A DNA stretch of 64,000 nt from Candidatus Gastranaerophilales bacterium (GTDB taxonomy: Bacteria; Cyanobacteriota; Vampirovibrionia; Gastranaerophilales; Gastranaerophilaceae). Shown here piece by piece: positions 7,769 to 18,031 of the stretch. The position numbers were made by a program, and so were the translations under genes. The stretch lies in the NCBI GenBank assembly GCA_944322615.1, contig CALUPH010000001.1, forward strand, positions 1-64,000, written 5' to 3'. The notes under the pieces were generated by a model that ran no database searches, had not been told where the DNA came from, and worked only from the letters and a program-made list of their open reading frames with translations. Position 1 is the stretch's first letter. Every line of letters begins with the position of its first letter.

Positions 7769-10024
7769 ATGCAAAAAGAATTATCAGTAGCTTTCGTATG
7801 GCACTTTCATCAACCGAATTACCAAACTCAGCCAAACGGCATAAGACTGATGCCTTGGGCGAGATTACACGCCATTAAAGATTATCTTGATATGCTGCTT
7901 ATTCTTGATAAATTCCCGAATTTAAAATTGAATTTCAGCATAGTACCGGCACTTATTGATACAATAGAAGATTATGCAAACAATGACGGTCATGATATTC
8001 ATTCAAAATTAACAATAACGCCGACAGAAGAACTTACTGATGATGATAAACTTTATATTTTAAACTATTTTTTTGATGCTAATTACGAAAACTTAATTTC
8101 AAAAAACCCAAGATACAATGAGTTATATAACAAAAGATACAGTAATTCAGAAATAGGCATAAATGATTTTTCACTCCAAGAATATGCTGATATCATGATG
8201 TTATTTAATCTTGTTTGGTTTGATCCGATATGGAAGAAAGTATATCCTGAGTTAAAAGAATTTGAAGATAAAGGTTCAAATTACAATCTTGAAGACAGAA
8301 AAAAACTGATAGATTTAAACAGAAAAATCATTAAACAAATAATCCCGACATTTAAAAAATATCAAGATGACGGAAGAATAGAAATATTAACAAGTCCGTA
8401 TAATCATCCGATTTTACCAATATTAATCAATCCAAAAGATTTAAAGACACCATTTTTAAAACATCAATTGCCTGACTGCAAAATATCTCTAATAGTTGAT
8501 GTAAAAGAACAAATAAAAATGGCTTTTGAAAAAATAAAAAATACTTTCGGAAAAGAGCCACAAGGCTTTTGGCCAAGTGAACATTGTATAAGCCAAAAGA
8601 CCTTAGATGTACTTGCAAACTTAGGTATTAAATGGGTTATAACAGACGAGAGCGTTTTATCAAATTCATTAAAGAAAGAATTTGTAAGAGACTTTAGAGG
8701 CTGTTATGAAGATCCATATGATGTTTGTTCCTTATATTTATATAAAACAAATCAAGATAAGGAAATAGATATAATATTCAGAGATTCAGTCATTCCGAAT
8801 TTGATTGGATTTGAATATCCTCATCATGACAGTGTTTTATGTGCAAATGATTTATTCGACAGAATTAAAACAGTACATGATAAATTAAAGAATTCACCAG
8901 ATAAAAAGCATTTATTAACCATAGCAATGGATGGAGAAAACAGTTGGGAATCTTACCCTGAGGATGGTTCCATATTTTTAGAAAGATTATATTCATTAAT
9001 AAATGATGATAAAAATATTAAAACTGTATTAATAAGTGATTTTATAAATCAAAATAAAAAGATAGAAAAACCATTAAAAAAAGTAGCACCCGGTTCTTGG
9101 GTAAATCAGGAATTCCAATTATGGATTGCAGAGCCAACAAAAAATCTTGCTTGGAAATACCTTGTACAGACAAGAAATGATTTAAAAGAAGCCGAAAAAT
9201 CAGGCAGATTAACAAAAGAACAAATAAAAGCTGCAAGATCTGAAATATACATAGCAGAAGGTTCTGACTGGTTTTGGTGGTATGGTGAACCTAATAACTC
9301 AGGTCAAGATCATATTTTTGATTTTATGTTCAGAGAACACCTCAAAAATGTATATACAATAATTGAAAAACCAATACCAAGTTATTTGGAAATGCCTTTA
9401 ATGTCATTTATGGGTAAACCTTTGAGAACACCCAAAAGGCAGATTACACCATTAATAAACGGAATGGTAAAAGACAATGACGAATGGCTGCACGCAGGTT
9501 GCATTGATATTCCGGATGGTCCTGTTATTCAAGAAAACAAAATATTAAACAGAATATATTTTGGAACAGACAAAGACAACTTATACATTCGCTTTGACAT
9601 AAACAAATATCTTCTTGACAGTAAAGAAAGTTATAAAGAATATTATTCAATTTACATATACATAAAGACGTATAATAACTCTTTAGCATTAACTTCTCCG
9701 TCGAGAACAACAAACAAAAAAGATTTTATACATCCGATTTTATTGGACGGATATACTCATGAAGTAAAATTTGCAGTAACAAGCAACAGAAAATATCCTT
9801 TGCAATTTTCAACCGCAGTAAAAGACGGATTATGGGAACTGCAATGGGGTCACCATATAAGATATGTGCATAAAGAAATATTTGAAACTTGTATCCCATA
9901 TGATGACCTTGGAATAAAACCGGGAGAAAGTTTTGACTTTTTCTTCATAACAGGGTGTAGTGGTGTTACAGAAGATATTTATCCAAAAGATATACCATTG
10001 ACATTAACACGCCCGACAGAATAA
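7769..10024 (+). CDS. Glycoside hydrolase family 57 alpha-glucan enzyme
   Basis: 751 residues. The N-terminus AFVWHFHQPNYQ is GH57 conserved region 1. The predicted nucleophile is Glu271 in GFWPSEHC and the acid/base is Asp388 in AMDGENSWE, matching GH57 conserved regions 3 and 4. After the barrel there is a helical part and a C-terminal beta-rich module (about residues 570-750, with YFGTDKDNLYIRFD) like those in glucodextranase or amylopullulanase proteins. There is no signal peptide, so it probably works on intracellular glycogen or maltodextrin, fitting the glgC gene in this window. AAGGAAG precedes the ATG. Exact specificity (amylase, 4-alpha-glucanotransferase or pullulanase) is not decidable here. 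Confidence 0.88.
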   Translation: MQKELSVAFVWHFHQPNYQTQPNGIRLMPWARLHAIKDYLDMLLILDKFPNLKLNFSIVPALIDTIEDYANNDGHDIHSKLTITPTEELTDDDKLYILNYFFDANYENLISKNPRYNELYNKRYSNSEIGINDFSLQEYADIMMLFNLVWFDPIWKKVYPELKEFEDKGSNYNLEDRKKLIDLNRKIIKQIIPTFKKYQDDGRIEILTSPYNHPILPILINPKDLKTPFLKHQLPDCKISLIVDVKEQIKMAFEKIKNTFGKEPQGFWPSEHCISQKTLDVLANLGIKWVITDESVLSNSLKKEFVRDFRGCYEDPYDVCSLYLYKTNQDKEIDIIFRDSVIPNLIGFEYPHHDSVLCANDLFDRIKTVHDKLKNSPDKKHLLTIAMDGENSWESYPEDGSIFLERLYSLINDDKNIKTVLISDFINQNKKIEKPLKKVAPGSWVNQEFQLWIAEPTKNLAWKYLVQTRNDLKEAEKSGRLTKEQIKAARSEIYIAEGSDWFWWYGEPNNSGQDHIFDFMFREHLKNVYTIIEKPIPSYLEMPLMSFMGKPLRTPKRQITPLINGMVKDNDEWLHAGCIDIPDGPVIQENKILNRIYFGTDKDNLYIRFDINKYLLDSKESYKEYYSIYIYIKTYNNSLALTSPSRTTNKKDFIHPILLDGYTHEVKFAVTSNRKYPLQFSTAVKDGLWELQWGHHIRYVHKEIFETCIPYDDLGIKPGESFDFFFITGCSGVTEDIYPKDIPLTLTRPTE

Positions 10025-10031
10025 AAGAAAA

Positions 10032-10048
10032 CCCCTTCGTTGAAGGGG
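10032..10048. other. Stem-loop after the GH57 gene
   Basis: Perfect hairpin CCCCTTC-GTT-GAAGGGG starts 8 bp after the stop codon. No T-run follows on the plus strand, so it may protect the mRNA 3' end or be a non-canonical terminator. Confidence 0.5.
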
Positions 10049-10244
10049 GATGAGCACTAAGAATAAGCAATCAGAAGAGTTGAGGATTTACTTTTATATA
10101 ATACAAGATTTACCATTCTGCTTCATTGGACTTAGTAACTAAATTTATCAGTTATACTTTTGGTTAAAAAAGCTAATATCTTATTTGTATTGTTATTTTA
10201 ACTAATGTAAAATAAACTATATGAAAAAAAATCAAGGATTAAAT

Positions 10245-10829
10245 ATGGCGGAAGAAAAAGAAATTAAATTAAACAAAATAAAAGAAGAATGTAAAAACTG
10301 TTATAAATGTGAGCTTGGTAAAACAAGAAAAAACATAGTATTTTCAGACGGAAATCCGAATGCAAAAATACTACTGATAGGAGAAGCCCCCGGCGCAGAT
10401 GAAGATGCAACAGGAACTCCCTTTGTAGGAAGAGCAGGTAAATTACTGACAAAACTTATTGAAGAATGCGGATTTTCCAGAAAAGATGATTTTTATATAT
10501 GTAATACGGTAAAATGCCGACCTCCCGAAAACAGAGTACCAACTGATGAAGAAAAATCATTATGTGAAAACTATTTATTAGAACAAATTAAGACAGTTAA
10601 CCCTAAAGTTATAGTGCTATGCGGAGCCACCAGTGCAAAATCATTTTTAGGAAACAAAATAAAGATTTCTGAAATCAGAGGCAAATGGTACAAGCTTTTC
10701 GATAATATTGATACAACCGTAATATTCCATCCTTCATATCTGTTGAGAAATCATTCAGAACTGGAAGGTTCACCAAGATGGCTAACAAAACAAGATATAT
10801 ACAAAATTAAAGAAATTTCAGAGCAATAA
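10245..10829 (+). CDS. Uracil-DNA glycosylase, family 4 (iron-sulfur type)
   Basis: About 194 residues from ATG 10245, chosen because AAGGA lies 6 nt upstream; an in-frame ATG at 10221 has no such site. Motifs: CxxCxLGKTR N-terminal cysteines of the 4Fe-4S cluster, catalytic-site GEAPGADEDATGTPFVGRAG, NTVKCRPPENR with further cluster cysteines, and HPSYLLRN near the end. This is the UDGa/type 4 pattern. It removes uracil from DNA to start base-excision repair. It stands alone with its own start; downstream is a long unrelated gene. Confidence 0.92.
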   Translation: MAEEKEIKLNKIKEECKNCYKCELGKTRKNIVFSDGNPNAKILLIGEAPGADEDATGTPFVGRAGKLLTKLIEECGFSRKDDFYICNTVKCRPPENRVPTDEEKSLCENYLLEQIKTVNPKVIVLCGATSAKSFLGNKIKISEIRGKWYKLFDNIDTTVIFHPSYLLRNHSELEGSPRWLTKQDIYKIKEISEQ

Positions 10830-10990
10830 ACTTAATCATTTGTAATATTTGTTTTTCGTGAAAGCCAATAAACACAAGCTTTTCATTGACAGGGCAACAA
10901 ATAAAATCAAAATATTACTACAAACTGTGCAGTAATAGCTTATGTTTGATAAAATAAAAATTAACAAAGTGGAAAAATAGAGAGTGCAAA

Positions 10991-13399
10991 ATGGCTGCTG
11001 AAAATAATTACGAAGAAATCTTGGAAGAAGTATGTGAAAAGCTTAATAATATAGATTCAGTAAAAGAACTGGATGTTCTTGATATAAAGAGTTCGGTTGA
11101 ATCAATAGAAAACCTTATTACTGATACTCAAGCAAAATTAAATTTTGAAGAGATTAAAGAAAAACTCGAAAATATTGCAATGCAAGTTGACAGTTGCAGT
11201 GATGCACTTTTAAAAGATTTATATACCGATATTAATACGCTAAAAGATTCTGCCAGCAGCGTTTCTCAACATTTAGAAAACTTACAAAATGTTCAGAATC
11301 TTGCATTAACAAGTGCAGAATTTGAAGAATATCAAAAACAACAATTAGATTTAGCACTAAAAACAAATGAAAATATATTTAACGAACTTAATGCCATAAA
11401 AGAAAGTTCGAAAGAAGATAAAAATTCAGAAAACATAAAGAATTTAGAAACACAGCTTGCAAACCTGCACCAAACACTTACAAGTTATATTGAACAAATA
11501 TCTTCAAAGATTGAAAATGTTCCAAATCTTGAAGCCATTGGTTCTATTATGTCCGATTTAGGCAGTGTCCAACAAAAAAACATAAAACAAACAAATGTCC
11601 TAATAAAAGAAATACAAGTAAGATTGTCAAAATTTCATGAGGAATTTGAAAACAAAGACTTTGAAAATCAAATTGCTAAAATCAGTGAGATATATGACAG
11701 TTTAGGAATAATCAATGCTTGGATTGAAAAAGTAGGATATATTAACCAATCCATTGAAAATGTATATTCAAGATTGGGTGAAAATATTGACTTTGATGAT
11801 GTTGCAGAAAAAATTGACATTATATATGAAAGTATAAGTGCATTAAACAATTGGACAATGAAAATAGATAATGTAGATAGTTCAATGTCCGATATTCAAT
11901 CAAAAATAGCATCACTTAGCAGTTTTGCTGAAGATACAAAAAATATAACAAATACATTAAATACAATAAAAAATCGTATAGACTCTTCTTTATCTGAAGA
12001 TTTAGATTTTGAAGACTTAACCAACAAAATGGATATTGTTTATGAAAATCTAACTGCGATTAATGATTGGGCGAATAAAGTAGATAATATATCAGATAAA
12101 GTATCTAATATTAATAATGCTTTTGAAGATGATTTAATGTCTTCAAAAATAGATTTAATCTATGAAAATATAGGTTTATTAAATGAATGGGTAAGTAAAA
12201 TTGACGGTTTTGCTCAAAAAAGTGAAGAATTAGATACAAAATATACCCAAACAAATGATAACTTAAATTCTAAAATTGATGAAATAACAGAAACTCTTTC
12301 AAGAGCAAGTAAAATTATAGATGATGTTCCAAATCTTAAAGATAAGCTTGAAGATTTATCAGGAGAACTTCATACAATAACAAGCACTACTAAAAATGAT
12401 GCAGAGTCTTATATATACACATTATTAGATATAGAGTCAGACTTCTTAAAATTGCATAAATTTTTAGATGACAAAACAAAAGTTACTTCTGATGATATTA
12501 ATTCATTAAAAGAAAAATTTGCAGAGCTAAATAATGATATTTCAAGTATCAGTATAAGAACAAATAAATTAATTCTTTCAGCAGATGATGCAAATAAACA
12601 GTTCAAATCATACTTAGATTCTTTCAAAAATACAATTCAAGAACTTGATAACCAAAGAAAAGAATTTAATCCGGAACTTAAGTTTGCACTTTTAGGTGAA
12701 AAAGTTAATGAAATGGTAAGACTATTGCATAGCAGTGCAAATGCCACAAAAAATTTGAATAATGCATTTATATACTTAGCTGAATGGGTAGATGCAACAG
12801 GCAGTGCATTAAACAATATGCAAAACGATATCTCTGATATCAAAAATAAAAATGAAAATGAAAAATCTTTGGAAGCTTTCAGTAATGAAGCTGAAATCAA
12901 AGAAAACATTACCACATTAATCAAAAAAGTTGATGAACTTGAAGAATCGTTTGCTAATTATAAAACAGATGATATTTCAGAAATAAAGAGTTTATTAACC
13001 GGAATTATTGTTCAATTAAATACAGCATTAACTCCTGATATTGATTCGTTAAATGAAAGAATTGATAAACTTTCCGAAGAAAACTCCAACAAACTTACAG
13101 AACTGGAAACCTTAATGCAGGAAAAAATAAATCAACAATCAAAACAGATTAGTGCTTTAGAAGAAAAAATTGAAACTCTTGGTTCAAAATTTGATAAATT
13201 AATTGAAGCAATGAGTGAAGATAATAAAAATTATGAAATAAAAGATATTCTTAACTACATTGCAACACAAATAGCAACAACAAATGAAACTCTTGCAAAC
13301 CAACAAAATGCAAATAATGTATTAAATACTGTAGCTGAAAAGTTATCAAGTTTTGATGAAAATATTAACAAAGTAGTTTCTTATATAGAAGAAGACTAG
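10991..13399 (+). CDS. Large coiled-coil protein with tryptophan-centred repeats, unknown function
   Basis: 802 residues, almost entirely predicted helix and coiled coil, acidic, with no signal peptide, membrane segment or catalytic motif. A repeat of the form K-I/M-D-x-I-Y-E-x(6)-N-x-W-x-x-K occurs at least four times, with tryptophans at about 244, 288, 360 and 400, and a degenerate copy around Trp599. Spacers between copies are rich in Ser, Asn and Asp. Such proteins are structural or scaffold-like. GAGAG precedes the ATG. It is preceded by 160 bp without a gene and converges on the 940-residue gene with a 4-bp overlap. I do not recognise the family. Confidence 0.75.
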   Translation: MAAENNYEEILEEVCEKLNNIDSVKELDVLDIKSSVESIENLITDTQAKLNFEEIKEKLENIAMQVDSCSDALLKDLYTDINTLKDSASSVSQHLENLQNVQNLALTSAEFEEYQKQQLDLALKTNENIFNELNAIKESSKEDKNSENIKNLETQLANLHQTLTSYIEQISSKIENVPNLEAIGSIMSDLGSVQQKNIKQTNVLIKEIQVRLSKFHEEFENKDFENQIAKISEIYDSLGIINAWIEKVGYINQSIENVYSRLGENIDFDDVAEKIDIIYESISALNNWTMKIDNVDSSMSDIQSKIASLSSFAEDTKNITNTLNTIKNRIDSSLSEDLDFEDLTNKMDIVYENLTAINDWANKVDNISDKVSNINNAFEDDLMSSKIDLIYENIGLLNEWVSKIDGFAQKSEELDTKYTQTNDNLNSKIDEITETLSRASKIIDDVPNLKDKLEDLSGELHTITSTTKNDAESYIYTLLDIESDFLKLHKFLDDKTKVTSDDINSLKEKFAELNNDISSISIRTNKLILSADDANKQFKSYLDSFKNTIQELDNQRKEFNPELKFALLGEKVNEMVRLLHSSANATKNLNNAFIYLAEWVDATGSALNNMQNDISDIKNKNENEKSLEAFSNEAEIKENITTLIKKVDELEESFANYKTDDISEIKSLLTGIIVQLNTALTPDIDSLNERIDKLSEENSNKLTELETLMQEKINQQSKQISALEEKIETLGSKFDKLIEAMSEDNKNYEIKDILNYIATQIATTNETLANQQNANNVLNTVAEKLSSFDENINKVVSYIEED

Positions 13400-16218
13400 G
13401 CTTTATTAGAATTTCTTTTTGGAACTATTGTTATCATTTCACCATTATCAAGAAATACTGCTTCTATTACATTAGAATCATGAACAAAATCAGCAACAAA
13501 ACGTTTAGAAGAGTCTGTTCCTTTTATATCTATAGGTGATTTTGTATAAATGGTTCTAAATAAATTTTTAAGTTTTGATATGGTCTCAGTTTTATAAAGA
13601 ACATCTATATTATCAGCATCATTAAGTGCAAATCTGTCTATTGCACGAAGGCGAGCATGCAATACAAGATTAGCAGAACCCACTTTATCATCTGAGAATT
13701 TCATCCATTCATCAGAATTTACAAATTCAACAAATTCTTTAGGTAAAGCCTTTTCTATTGCTTTGACGTAGAAATAATATGAACAATCTCTTGGCAGACT
13801 TAATGATACCCTATCTATACCTAATAATCTTGATATATTCTGATAAGATTCACCTGATTTATCAATTTTAGATGCTATTTCCTGCGCAATTCTATATGAT
13901 GAAAAAGCACTACAATCAGTCTTTTTCGTAGATCCCGGGAGTGAAACAATAAAGTTAGAATCCTCTGTAGGTGCTGAAATGCTTTCTAATATATCTATCA
14001 ATGTCTTTGTAGAAACAGACTCTTCGGAAAGAATACTATCAACATCAATTCCGTTAATATTATTACTGTTTATTTGAATAGGAACATTCAACTCATTTAT
14101 TTTTGCCTGAAGAGAACTTATAACATCTATACCCTGAGTAAAATCAACATTTTTCGGAAGATTTCTTAAATAGTTTAACAATTCAACACCTTTTGTGTTT
14201 GAAGATGCATATTGCTTAAAGAATTTTTCTAAAGCATATATAGATGGAACTTTCTTATCTGCGATTATAGTTAATACATCCTTTTTCACTTTTTCAGAAG
14301 GCATTTTTTCTAACAGTTCAGGTAATCTGTTTTTTGATTTTACCAAGAAGCCTGATGTAGCAATATAATTAATTCTTTCAAAAGATTTCTCTTTATCATC
14401 TGCTTCATATAAAGCGTTAAATATTTCAATACAATTTTTTCTGTATAAAGTATCTTCAAGCGAATCACCAAATTTTATATTATTGTCGGTAAAGAACTTC
14501 AACATTGATTCTTTATCTTCAAAGAATTTTGTAAAAGGCATTACTTCTAAAGCCTTTTGTGAATATTGATCAACATTTTGGATATCAAAATCAACAATAT
14601 TTCGAAGTACCAAAGGAACATTATCAATATTTTCAATAATTAAATCACGATATTTTTTATATACATCAACATCTGATTGCCCTGCAAAAAATGCAGTACT
14701 ATCTGAATATATGAAAGAATCAATATCATCTTTTACAGATAAAAACTGTTGTTTTTCCTTGTTTAACAATTCTACTACTGAGATATTTTGTGATTTTGCA
14801 TCTGCAAATAAAGATGTAGAATCCGAATATTTAAACAATTCAATAAACTCACGCAATTCCTGAGCGGTAATATTACGTTTTTTCGTTTCAGTAGCTCTAT
14901 TGTAAAATTGCAATACGGAATCAGTATTTTTAAAATTGAATCTATCAGCCAGTTCTATAAAACTTCTTATTCCTTCCGGATTTTCAGTTTCATCATATAA
15001 AGCATTGAGAACATCTCTAAAGTTTTTATAATAATCAAACCCTTCAGTTTCTCTTACTCCCTTTATTTGAGCAATATATTGTGAAAGTATTTCCTTATTG
15101 GAAATTATACCTTTATTATCTGTATCAGAAACAATTGATTTTCCTGATAAAACATTAAATTCAGCTACTGAAACATTGCAATCTTTCAAGAATTTAAAGA
15201 AATCAATTTTATCTTCAGGATTTCTAAAATCATTATAACCAGAGGCAATCTGTCTAAGACTTTGATGTTTTAATTTTCCTTCCGAAACAACATAATCAAT
15301 TATATCTTCTAAACCATCTAAACTTTCGCCGTTATTCTTTTCATAGAAATATTCAACAATATCAGTTGATGAAGCATATACTTTTTGAGAATCAACATTT
15401 TTAGGTAAATCTGATTGTTTTATGATATCTCCTAATAAAGATATCTTAGAATCATATGTTTTTTTTAAATATTCTATAGCATCAACTTTATCGGAAGTAG
15501 TTTCAAAATCATTAAATCTTGGTTTTAAACAAGCAAATTTATCATCAAAGTCTTTAAAATTACTAACACCGACTTTTTTTAAGAAGTCCGTTGTTTCATT
15601 CAATTTCTTATAATCAGGAGCATCACTATCTTCTTCCTGATTATATAAATATAATAATAACTCAGAAAACTTAGACAAATTATCTTTAGAATCTAACATT
15701 CCATATATTTTTACAGCTTCAATTTCCTGACCTTTAAATACCCTTTTTGTTTCAGGTTCTCTAGTATAAGCTCTTATAAAACGATCTAAACCTAAAACCG
15801 TTTTTATATTAGCTTGTTCAAATAATTTATTTATGAAATCAATATCATAACCAAGCCCATCAAAAACATTATTATTTAATGAAGATAGTTTCTCATTTTT
15901 TCTTGAAAGTATTATTTTTCGGACACTTTTATCAGATAATGCTTCAATATAAGTGGCAACTTCTGCTTCACGGCGAGTTTGTTGAACAATTTTTTCTATA
16001 TCTTCAAGCAACGAATCTGCAGCTTGTTTAAACATATCAAAAACTTTATCAAAAAGTATATTAAAGAAATCATCTTCCAATGAACCTTTGAATGCTGGTG
16101 TGGATTTTACAAAAATATCAGCATCAGGATTTTTATTTAAAGTATTACTTACTCTATTTTTATTTAATGGTTTATTTGAATCTATATTTAGAAAATTATA
16201 ATTACTACTTATTCTCAT
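13396..16218 (-). CDS. Large helical protein with N-terminal PAFKG motif, unknown function
   Basis: 940 residues. The N-terminus is polar and disordered, rich in Asn and Ser, with PAFKG at residues 41-45. A long array of mixed helices follows, with recurring LLxYLxNxxxxx-like units (helical-repeat style) and a more globular C-terminal part of about 200 residues ending in a short beta-rich segment. There is no signal peptide, membrane span or recognised enzyme motif. I associate the short PAFKG-type N-terminal tag with proteins of the Gastranaerophilales lineage (recall, not checked). It ends inside the stop region of the 802-residue gene (4-bp overlap, convergent). Confidence 0.75.
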   Translation of the reverse strand: MRISSNYNFLNIDSNKPLNKNRVSNTLNKNPDADIFVKSTPAFKGSLEDDFFNILFDKVFDMFKQAADSLLEDIEKIVQQTRREAEVATYIEALSDKSVRKIILSRKNEKLSSLNNNVFDGLGYDIDFINKLFEQANIKTVLGLDRFIRAYTREPETKRVFKGQEIEAVKIYGMLDSKDNLSKFSELLLYLYNQEEDSDAPDYKKLNETTDFLKKVGVSNFKDFDDKFACLKPRFNDFETTSDKVDAIEYLKKTYDSKISLLGDIIKQSDLPKNVDSQKVYASSTDIVEYFYEKNNGESLDGLEDIIDYVVSEGKLKHQSLRQIASGYNDFRNPEDKIDFFKFLKDCNVSVAEFNVLSGKSIVSDTDNKGIISNKEILSQYIAQIKGVRETEGFDYYKNFRDVLNALYDETENPEGIRSFIELADRFNFKNTDSVLQFYNRATETKKRNITAQELREFIELFKYSDSTSLFADAKSQNISVVELLNKEKQQFLSVKDDIDSFIYSDSTAFFAGQSDVDVYKKYRDLIIENIDNVPLVLRNIVDFDIQNVDQYSQKALEVMPFTKFFEDKESMLKFFTDNNIKFGDSLEDTLYRKNCIEIFNALYEADDKEKSFERINYIATSGFLVKSKNRLPELLEKMPSEKVKKDVLTIIADKKVPSIYALEKFFKQYASSNTKGVELLNYLRNLPKNVDFTQGIDVISSLQAKINELNVPIQINSNNINGIDVDSILSEESVSTKTLIDILESISAPTEDSNFIVSLPGSTKKTDCSAFSSYRIAQEIASKIDKSGESYQNISRLLGIDRVSLSLPRDCSYYFYVKAIEKALPKEFVEFVNSDEWMKFSDDKVGSANLVLHARLRAIDRFALNDADNIDVLYKTETISKLKNLFRTIYTKSPIDIKGTDSSKRFVADFVHDSNVIEAVFLDNGEMITIVPKRNSNKA

Positions 16219-16284
16219 CTTTGCTACTTTTACCTTTATTAAGATAAAAACGAAAGATAAAAAAAATTCCCTATTTTTTAACTT

Positions 16285-17181
16285 TTATTGCAAATCAGAG
16301 AAAACTTTACCAAGAACCCCGTTAAATTTATCTAATAATGTTTTTGCCTTTTCATAAGAGATTGAATATTTTATTTGCAGTATAGCTTCTTTTACTTTGT
16401 ATTCATTGGATTCTAAAACAGCTTTTGCTTCATCTTGTGAACAATGAGCTATTTCAGAAACAATTCTTTGGGCTCTGTCTTTTAACTTAATATTTGTAGG
16501 TTTAACATCAATCATAAAATTCTTATAAACTTTACCGATTTTTATCATAGCCCCTGTTGTAAGCATATTAAGCACCATTTTTTGGGCAGTTCCGGCTTTC
16601 ATTCTTGTTGAACCGGTTATTACTTCAGCGCCTGTTTCTATGCAAATAACAACATCTGCTATCTTTGAAATATTAGCCATTGGGTTACACGTTAAAGCAA
16701 TTGTTTTAGCATTTTTTTCTTTTGCCAGCTTTAAAACTTCTATAACATAATTAGCATTCCCGCTTGCTGATATTGAAACTACTGTATCTTTTTCCGTTAT
16801 ATTTAATTTTTCAAAATCTTTTCTTGCAAGTTCACAAGAATCCTCTGCTCCTTCTATAGCAAAACGCAACGCTCTATCGCCGCCTGCTATAATACCTTGT
16901 ACCATATCATTAGGAGAATTAAATGTAGGAGGACACTCTGAAGCATCTAAAACACCAAGCCTGCCGCTTGTTCCTGCCCCAAAATATAATAATCGACCTC
17001 CTATTAAAAAGTTCTCGCTTATTATATCTATTGCATTTGCTATTGATGTAAGATTTTCTGATATCTTTTCAGCTACTTTTTTATCTTCTTCATTTATCAT
17101 ACGTGCAATTTCAAGAGATGAAGCAACATCTATATTAAGTGTATTTGGATTTGTTTTCTCTGTAGTAATTAAATCACTCAT
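16285..17181 (-). CDS. murQ: N-acetylmuramic acid 6-phosphate etherase
   Basis: About 298 residues. It cleaves the lactyl ether of MurNAc-6-phosphate to give GlcNAc-6-phosphate, a step in peptidoglycan recycling. SIS-fold signatures are clear: GRLLYFGAGTSGRLGVLDASE, NDMVQGIIAGGDRA, VSISASGNANYV, ALTCNP and a STRMKAGTAQKMVLNMLTTG block. The C-terminal helical UBA-like segment is present. An in-frame TTG at 17193 abuts the AGGAG, so the ATG at 17181 is the better start; it overlaps ispE by 8 bp in ATGAGTGA. Third gene of ksgA-ispE-murQ. Confidence 0.95.
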   Translation of the reverse strand: MSDLITTEKTNPNTLNIDVASSLEIARMINEEDKKVAEKISENLTSIANAIDIISENFLIGGRLLYFGAGTSGRLGVLDASECPPTFNSPNDMVQGIIAGGDRALRFAIEGAEDSCELARKDFEKLNITEKDTVVSISASGNANYVIEVLKLAKEKNAKTIALTCNPMANISKIADVVICIETGAEVITGSTRMKAGTAQKMVLNMLTTGAMIKIGKVYKNFMIDVKPTNIKLKDRAQRIVSEIAHCSQDEAKAVLESNEYKVKEAILQIKYSISYEKAKTLLDKFNGVLGKVFSDLQ

Positions 17182-18031
17182 CTGTTTGTTCAACTCCTGT
17201 GTTGATTGTTTTTAAATTTTCAAAGATATCATAATTATCTTTATTTAAACTTGTTTCTAACTTTGAATTTAGAACGAAAAAGGTAGATCCACTTCCTGAC
17301 ATTAAAGAGTTTTTCACATTGTTTTTTATATTTTTCAATTCGTCATAATATGGAAATAAAGCATTTTCAAGACTATTGTATATTAATGATTTATCAAATT
17401 TACCTTTAAGTAATAAATCCTTTAACTTTGAAGTATTGTCAGGATTTGATTTATCAGTTAATTTTGAGAAATTAATATATGCCTCTTTAGCACTTATACC
17501 AAGATGTTTTGGTTTAATTAAAGATACACTTTGTTCAAAAAAAGGTATTTTTTCAATAACTTCTCCGCGCGAAGTACATAAAGCACAACCGCCATATAAA
17601 CAAAAGTTTAAGTCAGAACCTAATGAAGCGCAAAGTTCATTAATTTCATCTTCCGATAAAATATTATTAAACAATTTATTTAATGCAAATATTGTACCGG
17701 CTGCATTAGTACTTCCGCCAGCTAAACCTGCTGATATCGGAATATTTTTTTCTATATAAACTGATAATTTTACATTATCAATATTTGCTTTTTTAAAGAA
17801 TCTTTCTGCTGCTTTATATATAAGATTTGACTCGTTATAAGGAATTTCATCGGAATTTCCTTTTAATTCAATCTTAATTTCTTCAGCATTATCAATATTA
17901 AACGTCAGATAATCATAAAGATTAATTGTTTGCATTATAGACTGTATATTATGGAAGCCGTCATCTCTTTTATTTAAGACTTCTAAAGTCAAATTAATCT
18001 TAGCAGGAGTTCTAACTTTTATACTTTTCAT
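17174..18031 (-). CDS. ispE: 4-diphosphocytidyl-2-C-methyl-D-erythritol kinase
   Basis: 285 residues, the normal length. GHMP-kinase motifs are present: N-terminal TPAKINLTLEV, the ATP loop PISAGLAGGSTNAAG, and the C-terminal MSGSGSTFFVL. It phosphorylates CDP-ME in the MEP pathway of isoprenoid synthesis, in the cytosol. It starts with ATG overlapping the ksgA stop by 4 bp and ends overlapping murQ, so translation is coupled through the operon. Confidence 0.95.
   Translation of the reverse strand: MKSIKVRTPAKINLTLEVLNKRDDGFHNIQSIMQTINLYDYLTFNIDNAEEIKIELKGNSDEIPYNESNLIYKAAERFFKKANIDNVKLSVYIEKNIPISAGLAGGSTNAAGTIFALNKLFNNILSEDEINELCASLGSDLNFCLYGGCALCTSRGEVIEKIPFFEQSVSLIKPKHLGISAKEAYINFSKLTDKSNPDNTSKLKDLLLKGKFDKSLIYNSLENALFPYYDELKNIKNNVKNSLMSGSGSTFFVLNSKLETSLNKDNYDIFENLKTINTGVEQTDE

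Noticed and set aside
10025-10050. Rho-independent terminator of the GH57 gene on the plus strand
   Set aside because: The stem is strong but no T-run follows on the plus strand; kept only as a hairpin.
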